Positions 27,872-37,539 are shown, counted from the first letter of the stretch. The stretch: DNA of 64,000 bases from Marinicella rhabdoformis (GCF_009671245.1 NZ_VTFS01000001.1:779914-843913), one strand, 5' to 3'. The notes: a model not told the origin generated them from the sequence alone. Numbers and translations: made by a program.

Positions 27872-28591
27872 TTAATCCAAAGTTGTGATGCCATTTATGG
27901 GTCTAGGCCAAGCTGAACTTGCCCAAGAAGCACCCTCATCAACAGCCGCCATTTTGAAGGCCAGCGCTTGTTCTCGATTGTCAAACAAGCCAACCAGGAC
28001 AATATGCCAAGGCGCACCCTTTACCTCTGTGGTAGCAATTGACATCGTTTGATTACCTAATTGATTGTCTGTAATAAATCGCTCAATGTTGGATAAATTT
28101 GTGGTTCCGACAGCCTGTAAAGTCCATTGTTGGTTGTGGTTTGCTTTCCAGTCTGAAAACACATTACTTTGGTGCTCAGGTTGTTGTTCACTTTTTTGAG
28201 TCTGTTGAGGTGATGGGTTTTGATTGATAACCGTTGATTCTTTAGCAACTGTATTTTCAACTTCAACGCCACTGGATTCAATTGCATCTGAGGCATTGGC
28301 GGTGGTTGATTCCTCAATCACAACGTCATTCCATTCTTCTTCAACTGGAATGGTTTTGATAACCACATCGTCTGTTTGTGATTTTTCTTCTATCAAACGC
28401 ATGGCTTTGTCTTTGGCCTGTTGTTGATCAGATGCTGGAGCACAAACCCACTTTTCCTTGGCCGCAAAACAAATGATTTCAGTTTCAGATGGTGGTGAAT
28501 CTTTTTCTACCGGCAATTCTTTTTTTGCTTCTGCAGGCGCATTCAATCCAATCAAAAGGATGACAAGTATCAAAAAAGCGTTTTTTACCAT
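27872..28591 (-). CDS. SPOR-domain protein downstream of aroB
   Basis: A protein of 239 residues from the ATG at 28591; the longer frame from 28636 would run into aroB. A signal peptide (about 3-21, LILVILLIGLNAPAEA) is followed by a low-complexity acidic and Gln-rich linker and a C-terminal SPOR domain (about 155-235, WTLQAVGTTNLSNIERFI to the end). SPOR domains bind denuded peptidoglycan at division sites. The position right after aroK-aroB is that of DamX in enterics, but this protein is shorter, lacks the internal membrane layout of DamX, and no dam follows. The start is one base after the aroB stop. Confidence 0.8.
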   Translation of the reverse strand: MVKNAFLILVILLIGLNAPAEAKKELPVEKDSPPSETEIICFAAKEKWVCAPASDQQQAKDKAMRLIEEKSQTDDVVIKTIPVEEEWNDVVIEESTTANASDAIESSGVEVENTVAKESTVINQNPSPQQTQKSEQQPEHQSNVFSDWKANHNQQWTLQAVGTTNLSNIERFITDNQLGNQTMSIATTEVKGAPWHIVLVGLFDNREQALAFKMAAVDEGASWASSAWPRPINGITTLD

Positions 28592-28592
28592 A

Positions 28593-29696
28593 TTACCTAC
28601 AAGCTTCAATGGCTTTGAGCAAATCACTTTCCTCAACCCCAGTTTCTATGAACGCCTGACCCAGTCCTTTCATTAATATCAAACGGTGTTTACCCGATTG
28701 CACTTTCTTATCCAAGCGCATCAATTGCACCAATTTGTCAGCCGTGATTTCTTTATTAAGCTTAATCGGCAAGTCAAAACCTTGCAACAAGTTTTCCAGT
28801 GTTTTTCGTAGACCATTGTCACAAAAGCCCAACTGTGCTGACAGTTCAGCTGCCATTATCATACCCAATGCAACGGCCTCTCCATGCAAATAGCCCTCAT
28901 AATTGGTTGCAGTTTCAAGGGCGTGGCCAAATGTATGTCCCAGGTTCAATAAAGCACGAATGCCTTGTTCTTTTTCATCTTGTTCAACCACCTGTACCTT
29001 AAAGTCACAACACTGCGCTATCAACTCAACCAAAACTTCAGGTGATTTGCTCATAATTGTTTGTTGCCGCTCACTTAACCAAGCAATGAATTGTGGCTGA
29101 TTGATGCCGCCATATTTAACAGCTTCACCAATACCTGCTGCAAATTCTCGCTGAGGCAGTGTATTTAATGTGTCTGTGTTAATGATGACTGCCAATGGCT
29201 GATGAAACGCACCAATCAAATTTTTGCCTTTGGCGTGGTTGATACCTGTTTTACCGCCTACTGATGCATCAATCTGGGATAATAAGGTGGTTGGGATTTG
29301 AATAAAATCAATACCACGCATCCAGCTTGCGGCTGCAAAGCCTGTCATGTCACAAATCACACCACCGCCTAAAGAAACCAATACATCGGTGCGACTCATA
29401 CCATGGTCAGCCATGTCGTCTAAAACCTTCAACCAAGACTGGCTGTTCTTGTGCACTTCGCCATCAGGCAAAACACATAAACTCACATCACATTCACCCA
29501 AAGCATCAATGACTGTATTGGCATACAAGGGAGCTACCGTTTCATTACTGACTAACAAGACCTTCTTGCCATTGAGTTTGTCTGAAACTGCGGCGAAATC
29601 AAACGATTGTTGGTTGATGATTATGGGGTAACTTCTGTCACCTAAATTAATGTTTAATTGCTGACTATCTGAAAGTTTATTGGCTGCTTTGTTCAT
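28593..29696 (-). CDS. aroB: 3-Dehydroquinate synthase
   Basis: An enzyme of 367 residues from the ATG at 29696 (MNKAANKLSD), which fits the family length of about 360; the upstream in-frame ATG lies inside aroK. It converts DAHP to 3-dehydroquinate in the shikimate pathway using NAD and a divalent metal. Visible motifs are SLGGGVICDMTGFAAASWMRG, QIPTTLLSQIDASVGGKTGIN and the metal ligands in NLGHTFGHALE and YLHGEAVALGM. It overlaps the end of aroK by 20 bases and is followed after one base by the SPOR gene. Confidence 0.95.
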   Translation of the reverse strand: MNKAANKLSDSQQLNINLGDRSYPIIINQQSFDFAAVSDKLNGKKVLLVSNETVAPLYANTVIDALGECDVSLCVLPDGEVHKNSQSWLKVLDDMADHGMSRTDVLVSLGGGVICDMTGFAAASWMRGIDFIQIPTTLLSQIDASVGGKTGINHAKGKNLIGAFHQPLAVIINTDTLNTLPQREFAAGIGEAVKYGGINQPQFIAWLSERQQTIMSKSPEVLVELIAQCCDFKVQVVEQDEKEQGIRALLNLGHTFGHALETATNYEGYLHGEAVALGMIMAAELSAQLGFCDNGLRKTLENLLQGFDLPIKLNKEITADKLVQLMRLDKKVQSGKHRLILMKGLGQAFIETGVEESDLLKAIEACR

Positions 29697-30237
29697 CTTC
29701 TTTGTTTTGCTCCAACACATAATTAACCACTTTGACTGCCATTTTATGCGGGTTGGTTCGTCCACTGGTGAATGACAATTGCGCCACTGACTCATACAAA
29801 GGGTTTCGCATTCTTGCCATGTTCAACAAACGTTCACGCCGTCCTGTTCCTTGTAGCAAAGGCCGTTGTTTGTCACGCTTCAATCTTTGAAGTTGGTGCT
29901 TAACTTCGGTTTTTAAATAGACCACCAAATGACCAGTCTCTTGCAAAATATTTCTGTTTTCTTCCGTCACCACGATGCCACCGCCGGTCGCAATCACCGC
30001 ATTTCGTTCATGCATCAGGTCTTGTAACATCTGTGTTTCACGAACACGAAACCCTTGCTCTTTTTCAATGTCAAATATTAAGTTCACAGACACACCGGTG
30101 CGTTTCTCCAGCTCCTGATCGACATCATAAAAAGATTTACCAAGTAATTTGGCGATGTGTTTGCCCACAGTGGTTTTTCCGGCGCCCATGGGGCCTACCA
30201 AAATGATATTTAAGTTGCTGTGGTCAAATGTGCTCAT
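29677..30237 (-). CDS. aroK: Shikimate kinase
   Basis: About 186 residues from the ATG at 30237 (MSTFDHSNLN); in-frame ATGs at 30255 and 30267 are alternatives, and none has a convincing ribosome site. The P-loop GPMGAGKTT, the shikimate-binding FYDVDQELEKRTG and ATGGGIV, and the lid Arg in RPLLQG are present. It phosphorylates shikimate. It heads the aroK-aroB-SPOR operon; no pilQ gene is seen upstream. Confidence 0.94.
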   Translation of the reverse strand: MSTFDHSNLNIILVGPMGAGKTTVGKHIAKLLGKSFYDVDQELEKRTGVSVNLIFDIEKEQGFRVRETQMLQDLMHERNAVIATGGGIVVTEENRNILQETGHLVVYLKTEVKHQLQRLKRDKQRPLLQGTGRRERLLNMARMRNPLYESVAQLSFTSGRTNPHKMAVKVVNYVLEQNKEDEQSSQ

Positions 30238-30377
30238 GGAGCAGGATTCTAACATTGCCACAGACATTTGCTCAGTTTTTTTTGAATGGAGTTCAATCGC
30301 TAGCAGAAAAATATTGCGATAAAAATACAGAGAATGAAGGTAATTAAAAGGGAAGTCTTGAGTAAAATAGCAAACCT

Positions 30378-30409
30378 GTCATCAGGCACAGCGGAAAACA
30401 CCTGATGAC
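30378..30409 (-). terminator. Hairpin after the beta-helix protein gene
   Basis: A perfect 9-bp stem GTCATCAGG/CCTGATGAC with a 14-base loop lies about 20 bases past the stop of the minus-strand gene at 30431. The T tract is short and interrupted, so termination is likely but not certain. Confidence 0.55.
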
Positions 30410-30430
30410 TGTTTTGCTCCTATTTAATGC

Positions 30431-32143
30431 TTATTCAAAACCACTTCTGAAGATAATATCTGGTGCATATTCATAAGCTCCCGCATCATAAGTACCAAAA
30501 GCATTGTTCACACTGGCCATATCAAAGCCTCGAGGGTTGTTATTCATATCATTGAACTGAGCGGGAAACAAGCTGTTATCGCAAAAATCTATCGCATCAG
30601 ATGCCAATGACGGCCTGTAGTCTGCGATAGCCGCATTGATAAACAATGGGTCATTGGTCAACACAGCACCTACATTACCGCTCAATGAGGCAGACTCATG
30701 AACAATTGTGCAATCTATTTGTGCAGTAGCGGGACCGTTAAAGTTAAATATCGTGCCGTTATCCCAGATGATGCTGTTAAAGACATTCAAAACTTGTCGC
30801 CCACTGATGTTATTCGCGGTAAAAATGCGATCAACATCGTTTGCAACCACAGTATTATATAAGTAATCAAGCTGGGAAGGCTCGCTTCCAGCTTCTCCAA
30901 TATGAAATAAGGAATATGCTGGGCTTTGTCCAAGACCATCATTTTGTCTGATTAAATTACCTTCTAAACGCAGATAAGCAGCCTCATCAAGATTGAAAAC
31001 ATTCACCAAAATCGATTTATTGTGACTGATTTCAGTTTGAGAGATGTTTACTTCAGCATAATCACTGATATAACCCGCACCTCCACTGTAATTAACAACC
31101 TGAACCCAATTATTTGAAATTTGTGAACAGTACTCTGCTTCTAAATATTCACAACCTTCAGCTGCTTGACTCATATACAAAGTGGCATGATCTGTAACAA
31201 CCATTCCCGCACCATGACCACTGGAATCATTGTTAATTATATGGCTGTTTATCAATACTGCAGTGGTGCCTTCGCCAGTCAAATAAAGACCGCCACCACT
31301 TAATCCATTGGCAGCATCAGTGTAATTACGCTTGATAATTCCAGGATAATAATAAGTGCCACTCATTTCTATTTGAGCCCCTGTTTGCAAGTATATTCCA
31401 CCGCCTTTATTGGCAGTATTAAATGACACACCTTGCCTGTTCCGACCGTCCACTAACCAACCACTGTTATTCACAATGTCACAATCATTACCGCCAAATA
31501 AGCCACCACCATTTAAAGCGGCTTCATTGTCATGAATGGTAGAATTGCCATCAATATTTAAATGCGCACCATCAGAACAATATATACCACCACCATAGCC
31601 TGTCGCTGTGTTGTTCCTGACCACCGTATTTTCTAAAGTCAAAATGGCGTCTTCACCAAAAACATGTAGCCCACCACCTTCATTACCTCCATTGTCATAA
31701 ATGATTGAATCTCTAATAATGACATTTGATTTGCCAGATACTTTGATACCACCTGCCCCTGAGGCAGATTCATTTTTACCGTCATAAATTTCAAAGTTTT
31801 CAATGATTACTGTTGCTAAAATAGCAAGATTGACATCCACTTCAATGACCGTATTATTCAATGCATTCAGACCACTCCATTTCGACTTTTCATTACCAAC
31901 CACTCCAGCCTGAGCGGCCAAACAGTTGTCATAACCCCCTTTGATTATTTTAAATTTTTCAATAATAAAATTATTTGTAAACACCTGTTCATTGGTTACC
32001 CTGATTTCCAAATCATTGTCTTCATAAGCGGTAAATAAATTATTATAATCACATTCCTGACCCTGGCCTACCGTCACAAATGCATTAACCGTACCTGAAA
32101 TCAATGTGATTAGGAGTGTGGCTAAATACTTAGCTTTGTTCAT
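30431..32143 (-). CDS. Secreted parallel beta-helix protein (choice-of-anchor Q type)
   Basis: A 570-residue protein with a signal peptide ending VNAFV. Residues about 110-420 are right-handed beta-helix repeats: recurring GGGLY, GGGIY and NNTATGYGGG-like turns with Asn ladders. The region near the C-terminus (NNPRGFDMASVNNAFGTYDAGAYEY) is the pattern I associate with choice-of-anchor Q proteins. The last seven residues, IFRSGFE, recur in my recollection at the C-termini of unrelated secreted proteins of Marinicella and Xanthomonadales relatives, a putative sorting tag. Probably an adhesin or surface polysaccharide-active protein. Divergent from a CadC-like regulator. Confidence 0.82.
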   Translation of the reverse strand: MNKAKYLATLLITLISGTVNAFVTVGQGQECDYNNLFTAYEDNDLEIRVTNEQVFTNNFIIEKFKIIKGGYDNCLAAQAGVVGNEKSKWSGLNALNNTVIEVDVNLAILATVIIENFEIYDGKNESASGAGGIKVSGKSNVIIRDSIIYDNGGNEGGGLHVFGEDAILTLENTVVRNNTATGYGGGIYCSDGAHLNIDGNSTIHDNEAALNGGGLFGGNDCDIVNNSGWLVDGRNRQGVSFNTANKGGGIYLQTGAQIEMSGTYYYPGIIKRNYTDAANGLSGGGLYLTGEGTTAVLINSHIINNDSSGHGAGMVVTDHATLYMSQAAEGCEYLEAEYCSQISNNWVQVVNYSGGAGYISDYAEVNISQTEISHNKSILVNVFNLDEAAYLRLEGNLIRQNDGLGQSPAYSLFHIGEAGSEPSQLDYLYNTVVANDVDRIFTANNISGRQVLNVFNSIIWDNGTIFNFNGPATAQIDCTIVHESASLSGNVGAVLTNDPLFINAAIADYRPSLASDAIDFCDNSLFPAQFNDMNNNPRGFDMASVNNAFGTYDAGAYEYAPDIIFRSGFE

Positions 32144-32314
32144 ATGTACCTCTGCTTGTTAGAAAGCTAAATTTATACAATTTGAAATCTGAAACAGCCT
32201 GAAAAGATTCTGAATATAATTGCAATGCTGCCAATTTGTGAAACATTTGGCAGTTTTTGTCGGTTCAGGTATAATTTAAACACCACAATTAAAAGACCTA
32301 CATTCAGCCCGGTA

Positions 32315-34051
32315 ATGAAATTTTTTCGTAAAAACCAATTCAAAATCATAAAAAATAAAACTTATTGGAATGGTAAGGAGCTCTTACTTTCTGAAAAAGG
32401 TCATGCTTGTTTAATTATATTTTTAGAGTCCAAGCAACAAGTCATAAGTAAGGAACAGCTGATAAAAAGTTTATGGCATAAAGTGGCTGTCAGTGATGAC
32501 TCTCTTTTCAAAGTCATACAAGAAATTCGAAAATCTTTGCGACAATTAGGTATCCAGGAAGACTTAATAGGCAATGTATATGGCAAAGGTTATCAATGGT
32601 TACAATCCGAAAAACCACCACACACAAAACCCTGGTTTATCTTTCCTGCTTTTGGCCTGATAATCATTGCTGTAAGCTTTTTCTGGGCTGGCAACAAAAC
32701 CACGCCCCAAATAACTGAGCAAGCGTTCCAACAACTGGTGCAGCAACTGAAACATGGAAACAAAACTGTAGTAACCACCCAGCTAACTAATTCAAACCAC
32801 CCATTGGACCAACTCAGAGCTTCCTACCTGACTGGGTATGCGTATTATCAGTCTGGAAATTATGAACAAAGCATTCAACAGTTAGAGCAAGGTATCACAA
32901 AATATGGCAACAATAAAACTTCAACTGTTTTAGCAGACAGCTTTTTACTGCTGGCTAAAATGTACATTTATCGTGATGACAAAACGACCTTAAAATCTTA
33001 TTTAGCACAAGCACTCAAACACTATCAAGATATAGAAAATCCAAATGGCATCTTTAACACCAAAATTGAGACGGCTCGATACCACCAGGCCATTAATGAG
33101 TACCCAGAATCCATCAATCAACTGAATGAGATTTACGACGAAGCAAAAGCAGTTTCAAACACAAAAATACAACTTCGTGCATTGGCGAATTTAGCGCACT
33201 CTTATGAACAAACTCAACAACCCGAAGCTGCCATAAAGGCATTAGAGGATACTTTAGAGCTGGCCCTTTCAACTTCTGATGGGGACTATGCAGCCTATGC
33301 CCATGGTGCATTATCTACCAAAGCCATGAAGTCCCAAAATTATAATAAAGCCATGAAGTACGCTCAAGCGGCATTACAATTTTCACTCTCCCAACATGAC
33401 ACCAATCAGTTTCAACAAAGTTTCAGTGCATTTTATTTACTGCTGCTTCCTTTAGGCCATATAGAGCTGGCTGATAAATATTTGGATCTGGCACTGGAAA
33501 TTCAAAACCAATTCAACTCAGAAGGCGTGCTATACCATGCAGAAATTCAAAAAATTGAATCATTGACCATACAACATCAACATGCGGAAAGTCGCGAACG
33601 GTTAAAACGGTTAAAGACTGAATCTCTCAGCCAGGTTGAACAACAAGAAGTTCAAGCATTAATGGCATTCAACAGTCACTTCCTCCAAGACAATATCAAT
33701 GCTTATACCAAAGCCAAGCCCATTTTAGAAGACCACAACAGCAGCAACAAATTCAGGATTTATGCAGGTATGGCTTTTGTTTTAGCTGCTTTAGAATTAG
33801 AAAGAACCAACGAGGCTAAAACTGCATTTCAGCTTCTTGAGCAGTTACCCACAAGCCAAGACAATACTGTATATACGGCTTATTTAGATATGTTAACTCG
33901 GGTGCCAAAAGAGTGGATAAACCCTGACTCCCTTCAATTTGATGCGAAACAATTTGAACAGCGCATGGCTCACTTGCAAGCCACCACATCACCACAATCC
34001 GAACTGCTACAAACTTTAGATAGTTACATCCAAAACATCACATTGAATTAA
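32315..34051 (+). CDS. CadC-like transmembrane transcriptional regulator with TPR sensor
   Basis: About 578 residues from the ATG at 32315; an upstream in-frame ATG at 32225 would add 30 residues without recognisable domain sequence. An N-terminal OmpR/PhoB-type winged helix (about 5-95: LLSEKGHACLIIFLES, then GKGYQWL) is followed by one membrane helix (about 105-123, PWFIFPAFGLIIIAVSFFW) and a periplasmic TPR region (about 140-560). This ToxR/CadC plan binds DNA from the membrane. Divergent orientation suggests control of the beta-helix gene. It converges on hutF. Confidence 0.83.
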   Translation: MKFFRKNQFKIIKNKTYWNGKELLLSEKGHACLIIFLESKQQVISKEQLIKSLWHKVAVSDDSLFKVIQEIRKSLRQLGIQEDLIGNVYGKGYQWLQSEKPPHTKPWFIFPAFGLIIIAVSFFWAGNKTTPQITEQAFQQLVQQLKHGNKTVVTTQLTNSNHPLDQLRASYLTGYAYYQSGNYEQSIQQLEQGITKYGNNKTSTVLADSFLLLAKMYIYRDDKTTLKSYLAQALKHYQDIENPNGIFNTKIETARYHQAINEYPESINQLNEIYDEAKAVSNTKIQLRALANLAHSYEQTQQPEAAIKALEDTLELALSTSDGDYAAYAHGALSTKAMKSQNYNKAMKYAQAALQFSLSQHDTNQFQQSFSAFYLLLLPLGHIELADKYLDLALEIQNQFNSEGVLYHAEIQKIESLTIQHQHAESRERLKRLKTESLSQVEQQEVQALMAFNSHFLQDNINAYTKAKPILEDHNSSNKFRIYAGMAFVLAALELERTNEAKTAFQLLEQLPTSQDNTVYTAYLDMLTRVPKEWINPDSLQFDAKQFEQRMAHLQATTSPQSELLQTLDSYIQNITLN

Positions 34052-34178
34052 AGCACCATGATGCTTATTGGGTGTGTATTTCAGGTGTTGCTGTAAAAGG
34101 AAGCGGTTACTCAGCCCATAAGCCAAAGCCTTTCGTCGTACAAAAGTAATAACCTCATCCAGCCGACAATATTGCAAA

Positions 34179-35435
34179 TCATAACAACAACGACTCATGT
34201 ATTACATGATCTGAAAAAACGTAAGCGTCTAAAATTGATTCGTGATTGGCTGCACCTACCACCCCGCTTTGCCCATCCAAACTGATCACATGTGCCTGCT
34301 CACCAACTTTTATACCATTGGTGTTTAAGCCACTGGCTTGTGAACCACCATCAACAGACTTTAGCCACATCCATGTCGCCACATGCGGCTGTTCTTCGTC
34401 ACAACACACATTGCGTTGTTGCTGAGCCAGTCTTTGTGAATACTCCAGCATTTTTAATTCTTCGGCCGGATTCAGTTCAATGTGACTGTCTGAACCAATC
34501 GCCCAAACACCTTGCTGTGAAATAAAGCTTGGCATATCAAATATACCATCACCCAAATTCGCCTCTGTGAGTGGACACAGCACGACCACTGCTTTTGATG
34601 CTGCAATTAAGCTTTTCTCAGCTTCATCTAAATGTGTGGCATGAACCAATGACCAACGCCCATCCACATCAAAATTATCATACAACCATTGCACGGGTCG
34701 CTTACCATGGAAGTCAGTCGACTGATCAATTTCCGCCTGTTGTTCTGCAATGTGGATATGAACAGGTGCATCTTTTGGTAAAGCCGACAACACTTGTTCC
34801 ATCATTTTTTTATTCACAGCTCGGATGGAGTGGAAACATATACCAACGCGCTGTTCAGGGAATTTGACACAGTTTAATTCCTTTGACAACTGTATGTATT
34901 CGTCTGCGGTCAGTTCAAAACGTTTTTGTTCAGGGTTTAAAGGTGCATCACCCACAGCTGAAAAAGCATACAACACAGGCAACATGGTCATGGGCAAACC
35001 CACATCATGTGCCGCTTGCATCACCGCTTTGGACATCTTCAGCGTATCAGCACTGTTTTCCAAGTCGCGATGAACATAGTGAAACTCACACACTGCACTG
35101 TATCCAGCATCTAACATGTTTTGGTAAACACCCTTTGCCAGCTCATAGAGCTCGTCAGCAGAAATTTTGTTCGCCAAACGATACATCAAATCCCGCCAAG
35201 ACCAAAAGCTGTCATTGTCCTTCGTTTTGTATTCACTCAATCCAGCCATGGCCCTTTGAAATACATGCGAGTGTGCATTGGGCATGGCAGGTATCACCAC
35301 TTTTTTCGACACATCTTCACTCTGCGGCTCCTGATTGACATCAACAGCAACATAACGACTACCCGCTACAACAACGCGGACCCCTTGAGACCAACCCTCT
35401 GGTAACAAGGCATACTCAAAAAAATAACTTTTCAT
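34179..35435 (-). CDS. hutF: Formimidoylglutamate deiminase
   Basis: A 418-residue amidohydrolase that deiminates N-formimino-L-glutamate to N-formylglutamate and ammonia in the five-step histidine degradation route. The metal-binding PAMPNAHSHVFQRAMAG is near 50-66, with the family signature SFWSWRDLMY after it. The later zinc ligands are in VHIHIAEQQAEI and LVHATHLDEAE, with the catalytic Asp in IGSDSHIELNP. Divergent from hutI across 57 bases, so both share a promoter region; hutH, hutU and hutG are not in the window. Confidence 0.92.
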   Translation of the reverse strand: MKSYFFEYALLPEGWSQGVRVVVAGSRYVAVDVNQEPQSEDVSKKVVIPAMPNAHSHVFQRAMAGLSEYKTKDNDSFWSWRDLMYRLANKISADELYELAKGVYQNMLDAGYSAVCEFHYVHRDLENSADTLKMSKAVMQAAHDVGLPMTMLPVLYAFSAVGDAPLNPEQKRFELTADEYIQLSKELNCVKFPEQRVGICFHSIRAVNKKMMEQVLSALPKDAPVHIHIAEQQAEIDQSTDFHGKRPVQWLYDNFDVDGRWSLVHATHLDEAEKSLIAASKAVVVLCPLTEANLGDGIFDMPSFISQQGVWAIGSDSHIELNPAEELKMLEYSQRLAQQQRNVCCDEEQPHVATWMWLKSVDGGSQASGLNTNGIKVGEQAHVISLDGQSGVVGAANHESILDAYVFSDHVIHESLLL

Positions 35436-35492
35436 GGCTTTTTGATTTTACAATAGCAAGCCTTACTCTAAGCAATACAGCAGCTGAACGCA

Positions 35493-36692
35493 ATGACAAA
35501 ATGTGACCTATTGATCAAACACGCCGAACTCATCACCTGTACCGATAATGGACAAGTCTGTGGCTTGATTTCAAACGGTGCTGTTGCGGTTTCTGATAAT
35601 AAAATCATTTGGACAGGGTCAAGTGCATCCTGTAAAAATTTTGATGCGCTGTCCACAGTCGATGCCCAAGGCCAAGTCGTCACGCCTGCGCTGATTGATT
35701 GTCACACCCATTTGATTTTTGGTGGTAATCGGGCGAATGAATTCGCCATGCGATTGGCCGGCGCCAATTATGAAGACATAGCACGAGCAGGTGGTGGTAT
35801 TTTATCCACGGTCAAAGCCACTCGAGAAGCCAGTATTGAAACACTGGTTGAAGCTGCTTTGCCCAGGGCTGAACACCTGATGTCACAAGGCGTCAGAACC
35901 GTTGAAATAAAATCTGGATATGGCTTGGACTTGGATAACGAGCTAAAAATGCTCAAGGCAGCTAAACTATTGGCCGAACACACTGGGCTTAAAGTATCTA
36001 CCACACTGCTCGCCGCACACGCTTTACCACCTGAATACAAAGACAACCGAGCGGGATATATTGATTTGATTTGCAAAGAAATCATTCCACAAGCGGCCAA
36101 GTTGAAATTGGCCGATGCCGTTGATGCATTCTGTGAAGGCATCGGATTCACTGTTGACGAAACCCGTCAAGTCTTTGAGGCAGCAGCACGTTGGGGCTTG
36201 CCTGTCAAATTACACGCCGATCAATTAAGTAACTTATCAGGTGCCGGACTGGTGGCTGAATTCGGCGGCCTGTCTGCCGACCACATTGAATACACCGATG
36301 AAGCCAGCATCAAAAAAATGGCACAAGCCGACACAGTCGCGACTTTGTTGCCTTATGCCTTTTATGCGCTACAAGAAACACAAAAACCACCGATAGATTT
36401 ATTCAGAAAACACGGCATTGACATGGCGATAGCCACCGACTGTAATCCTGGAACGGCACCGACCACCAATTTATTACAATGCCTGCACATGGCCTGTACA
36501 CAATTTGGTTTGACAGTTGAAGAAGCCATTTTAGGTGTCACCAAACACGCGGCCAAAGCTTTGAACCTCGATGAAGCGCGAGGACAAATTGCAAAAGGGT
36601 TTGATGCACAGCTGCTTTTGTGGCCAATCAAAGATGTGGCCGATATGGTTTACTGGCAAGGCAATAAATTGCCACAAGTAATAACCGACTAA
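35493..36692 (+). CDS. hutI: Imidazolonepropionase
   Basis: A 399-residue enzyme that opens imidazolone propionate to formiminoglutamate, the substrate of the divergent hutF product. The amidohydrolase metal motif DCHTHLIFGGNRANEF is followed by the HutI signature GGGILSTVKATREAS, then KLHADQLSN and ATDCNPGT supplying further ligands. Length matches the family (about 400). Followed by a 240-base gene-free stretch with terminators. Confidence 0.95.
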   Translation: MTKCDLLIKHAELITCTDNGQVCGLISNGAVAVSDNKIIWTGSSASCKNFDALSTVDAQGQVVTPALIDCHTHLIFGGNRANEFAMRLAGANYEDIARAGGGILSTVKATREASIETLVEAALPRAEHLMSQGVRTVEIKSGYGLDLDNELKMLKAAKLLAEHTGLKVSTTLLAAHALPPEYKDNRAGYIDLICKEIIPQAAKLKLADAVDAFCEGIGFTVDETRQVFEAAARWGLPVKLHADQLSNLSGAGLVAEFGGLSADHIEYTDEASIKKMAQADTVATLLPYAFYALQETQKPPIDLFRKHGIDMAIATDCNPGTAPTTNLLQCLHMACTQFGLTVEEAILGVTKHAAKALNLDEARGQIAKGFDAQLLLWPIKDVADMVYWQGNKLPQVITD

Positions 36693-36749
36693 AATCAAGC
36701 AACCAAGAAACATTAAAGAACAGACGTTTAAAATCTTTGAATAGGGTTT

Positions 36750-36767
36750 AATGGGTACTGACCCATT
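36750..36767. repeat. Inverted repeat AATGGGT-ACTG-ACCCATT
   Basis: A 7-bp perfect stem with a 4-base loop. Its minus strand contains TCAGTACCC, also found at 37705-37715 within another hairpin. Palindromes of this kind resemble REP elements tied to REP-associated tyrosine transposases; that link is inference. Confidence 0.4.
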
Positions 36768-36877
36768 TACTTGAAAATCTAGTCGAACAATCACAATACC
36801 TGTCAAATTTATAAAAAAAAGAGGCCAAAAAATTAATTTCAACCTCTTATGTAGTGCCTGCCCCAAATTAGTTTTCA

Positions 36878-36910
36878 AAAAAACGCTGAAATTATTTATC
36901 AGCGTTTTTT
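36878..36910. terminator. Strong bidirectional terminator
   Basis: AAAAAACGCTGA and TCAGCGTTTTTT form a 12-bp perfect stem with A and T runs on both sides. It serves hutI (plus) and the orphan gene at 36934 (minus). Confidence 0.88.
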
Positions 36911-36933
36911 ATTACAAATATTAGGAATATTCT

Positions 36934-37539
36934 TTAAGGCTCATCACACCAATGACCTGGGAGATATTTAAAACCTTTATTAACCCATCCAATAGAATTA
37001 GGGCCTATATTTTTACATTCATAAGTGTATTCAAAATAACCACAAGTACCTGCTTCAGTAAACTTGTAAATAGTTCCTACTCCATAACCATTACAGCCAT
37101 ACCATCCATTATTTTTTTCAGCCAATTGTCCTTCATCTATTGTATAGCGACTACCTGATTCACTTATAAACATAGCAAAATCGACAATAGAATCTGATTT
37201 ATTCTCGGTAACAAAATTGTCATATCTATAAGGAATTGTGACTTCAACTCCTTTTTTCATGCCAGGCATTCTACCCAAATCATGGAGTCTATTGTCAACA
37301 GTAGACTTATCTTTGACTAAAATTGTTGAATCTTCTACTAACTTTACTGTTAGCTCTACTTTTATGACTTTATTGTCTGGGTTTTTATTAAAAACATCAG
37401 TAATAAAGTCTGTTAAAGATATATCACCTGGATAAAACTTTTCCATGCTTTTTTGATGTTTTTCGAATTCCTCTGAAGAAATTTGTGCTTTTATTGAGAA
37501 ACTAGAGCACAACAACAGTAACAAAATTATTCTTTTCAT
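36934..37539 (-). CDS. Orphan secreted protein of unknown function
   Basis: A 201-residue protein with a clear signal peptide (MKRIILLLLLCSSFSIKAQ). Four Cys residues lie in the last third: CNGYGVG, TCGYFEY, YECKNIG and HWCDEP, so two disulphides are plausible. The coding sequence is more AT-rich than its neighbours. It stands alone between gene-free flanks that each carry a TCAGTACCC palindrome. I recognise no family. It looks like an accessory, possibly recently acquired gene. Confidence 0.7.
   Translation of the reverse strand: MKRIILLLLLCSSFSIKAQISSEEFEKHQKSMEKFYPGDISLTDFITDVFNKNPDNKVIKVELTVKLVEDSTILVKDKSTVDNRLHDLGRMPGMKKGVEVTIPYRYDNFVTENKSDSIVDFAMFISESGSRYTIDEGQLAEKNNGWYGCNGYGVGTIYKFTEAGTCGYFEYTYECKNIGPNSIGWVNKGFKYLPGHWCDEP

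Larger units (their letters stand above)
36693..36933. other. Intergenic region with terminators and an inverted-repeat element
   Basis: About 240 bases between convergent genes. It holds an inverted repeat at 36750-36767, a likely minus-strand terminator at about 36813-36846 (a stem ending in CCTC with several G-U pairs, then eight T on the minus strand), and a strong bidirectional terminator at 36878-36910. No gene is supported. Confidence 0.5.

Noticed and set aside
34016-34198. 60-codon minus-strand frame spanning the gap between the CadC-like gene and hutF
   Set aside because: It overlaps the ends of both neighbours, shows no recognisable domain or signal sequence, and has no convincing ribosome site. 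The hutF overlap could mean coupling, but chance is more likely in a gap this short.
34883-35338. 151-codon plus-strand frame inside hutF
   Set aside because: The antisense frame of a well-conserved enzyme, with low-complexity His/Pro/Ser composition and no domain.
36531-36878. 115-codon minus-strand frame with hydrophobic stretches downstream of hutI
   Set aside because: It runs antisense into the end of hutI, begins beside a strong terminator, and covers repeat and terminator sequence; it is most likely a chance frame in AT-rich DNA.
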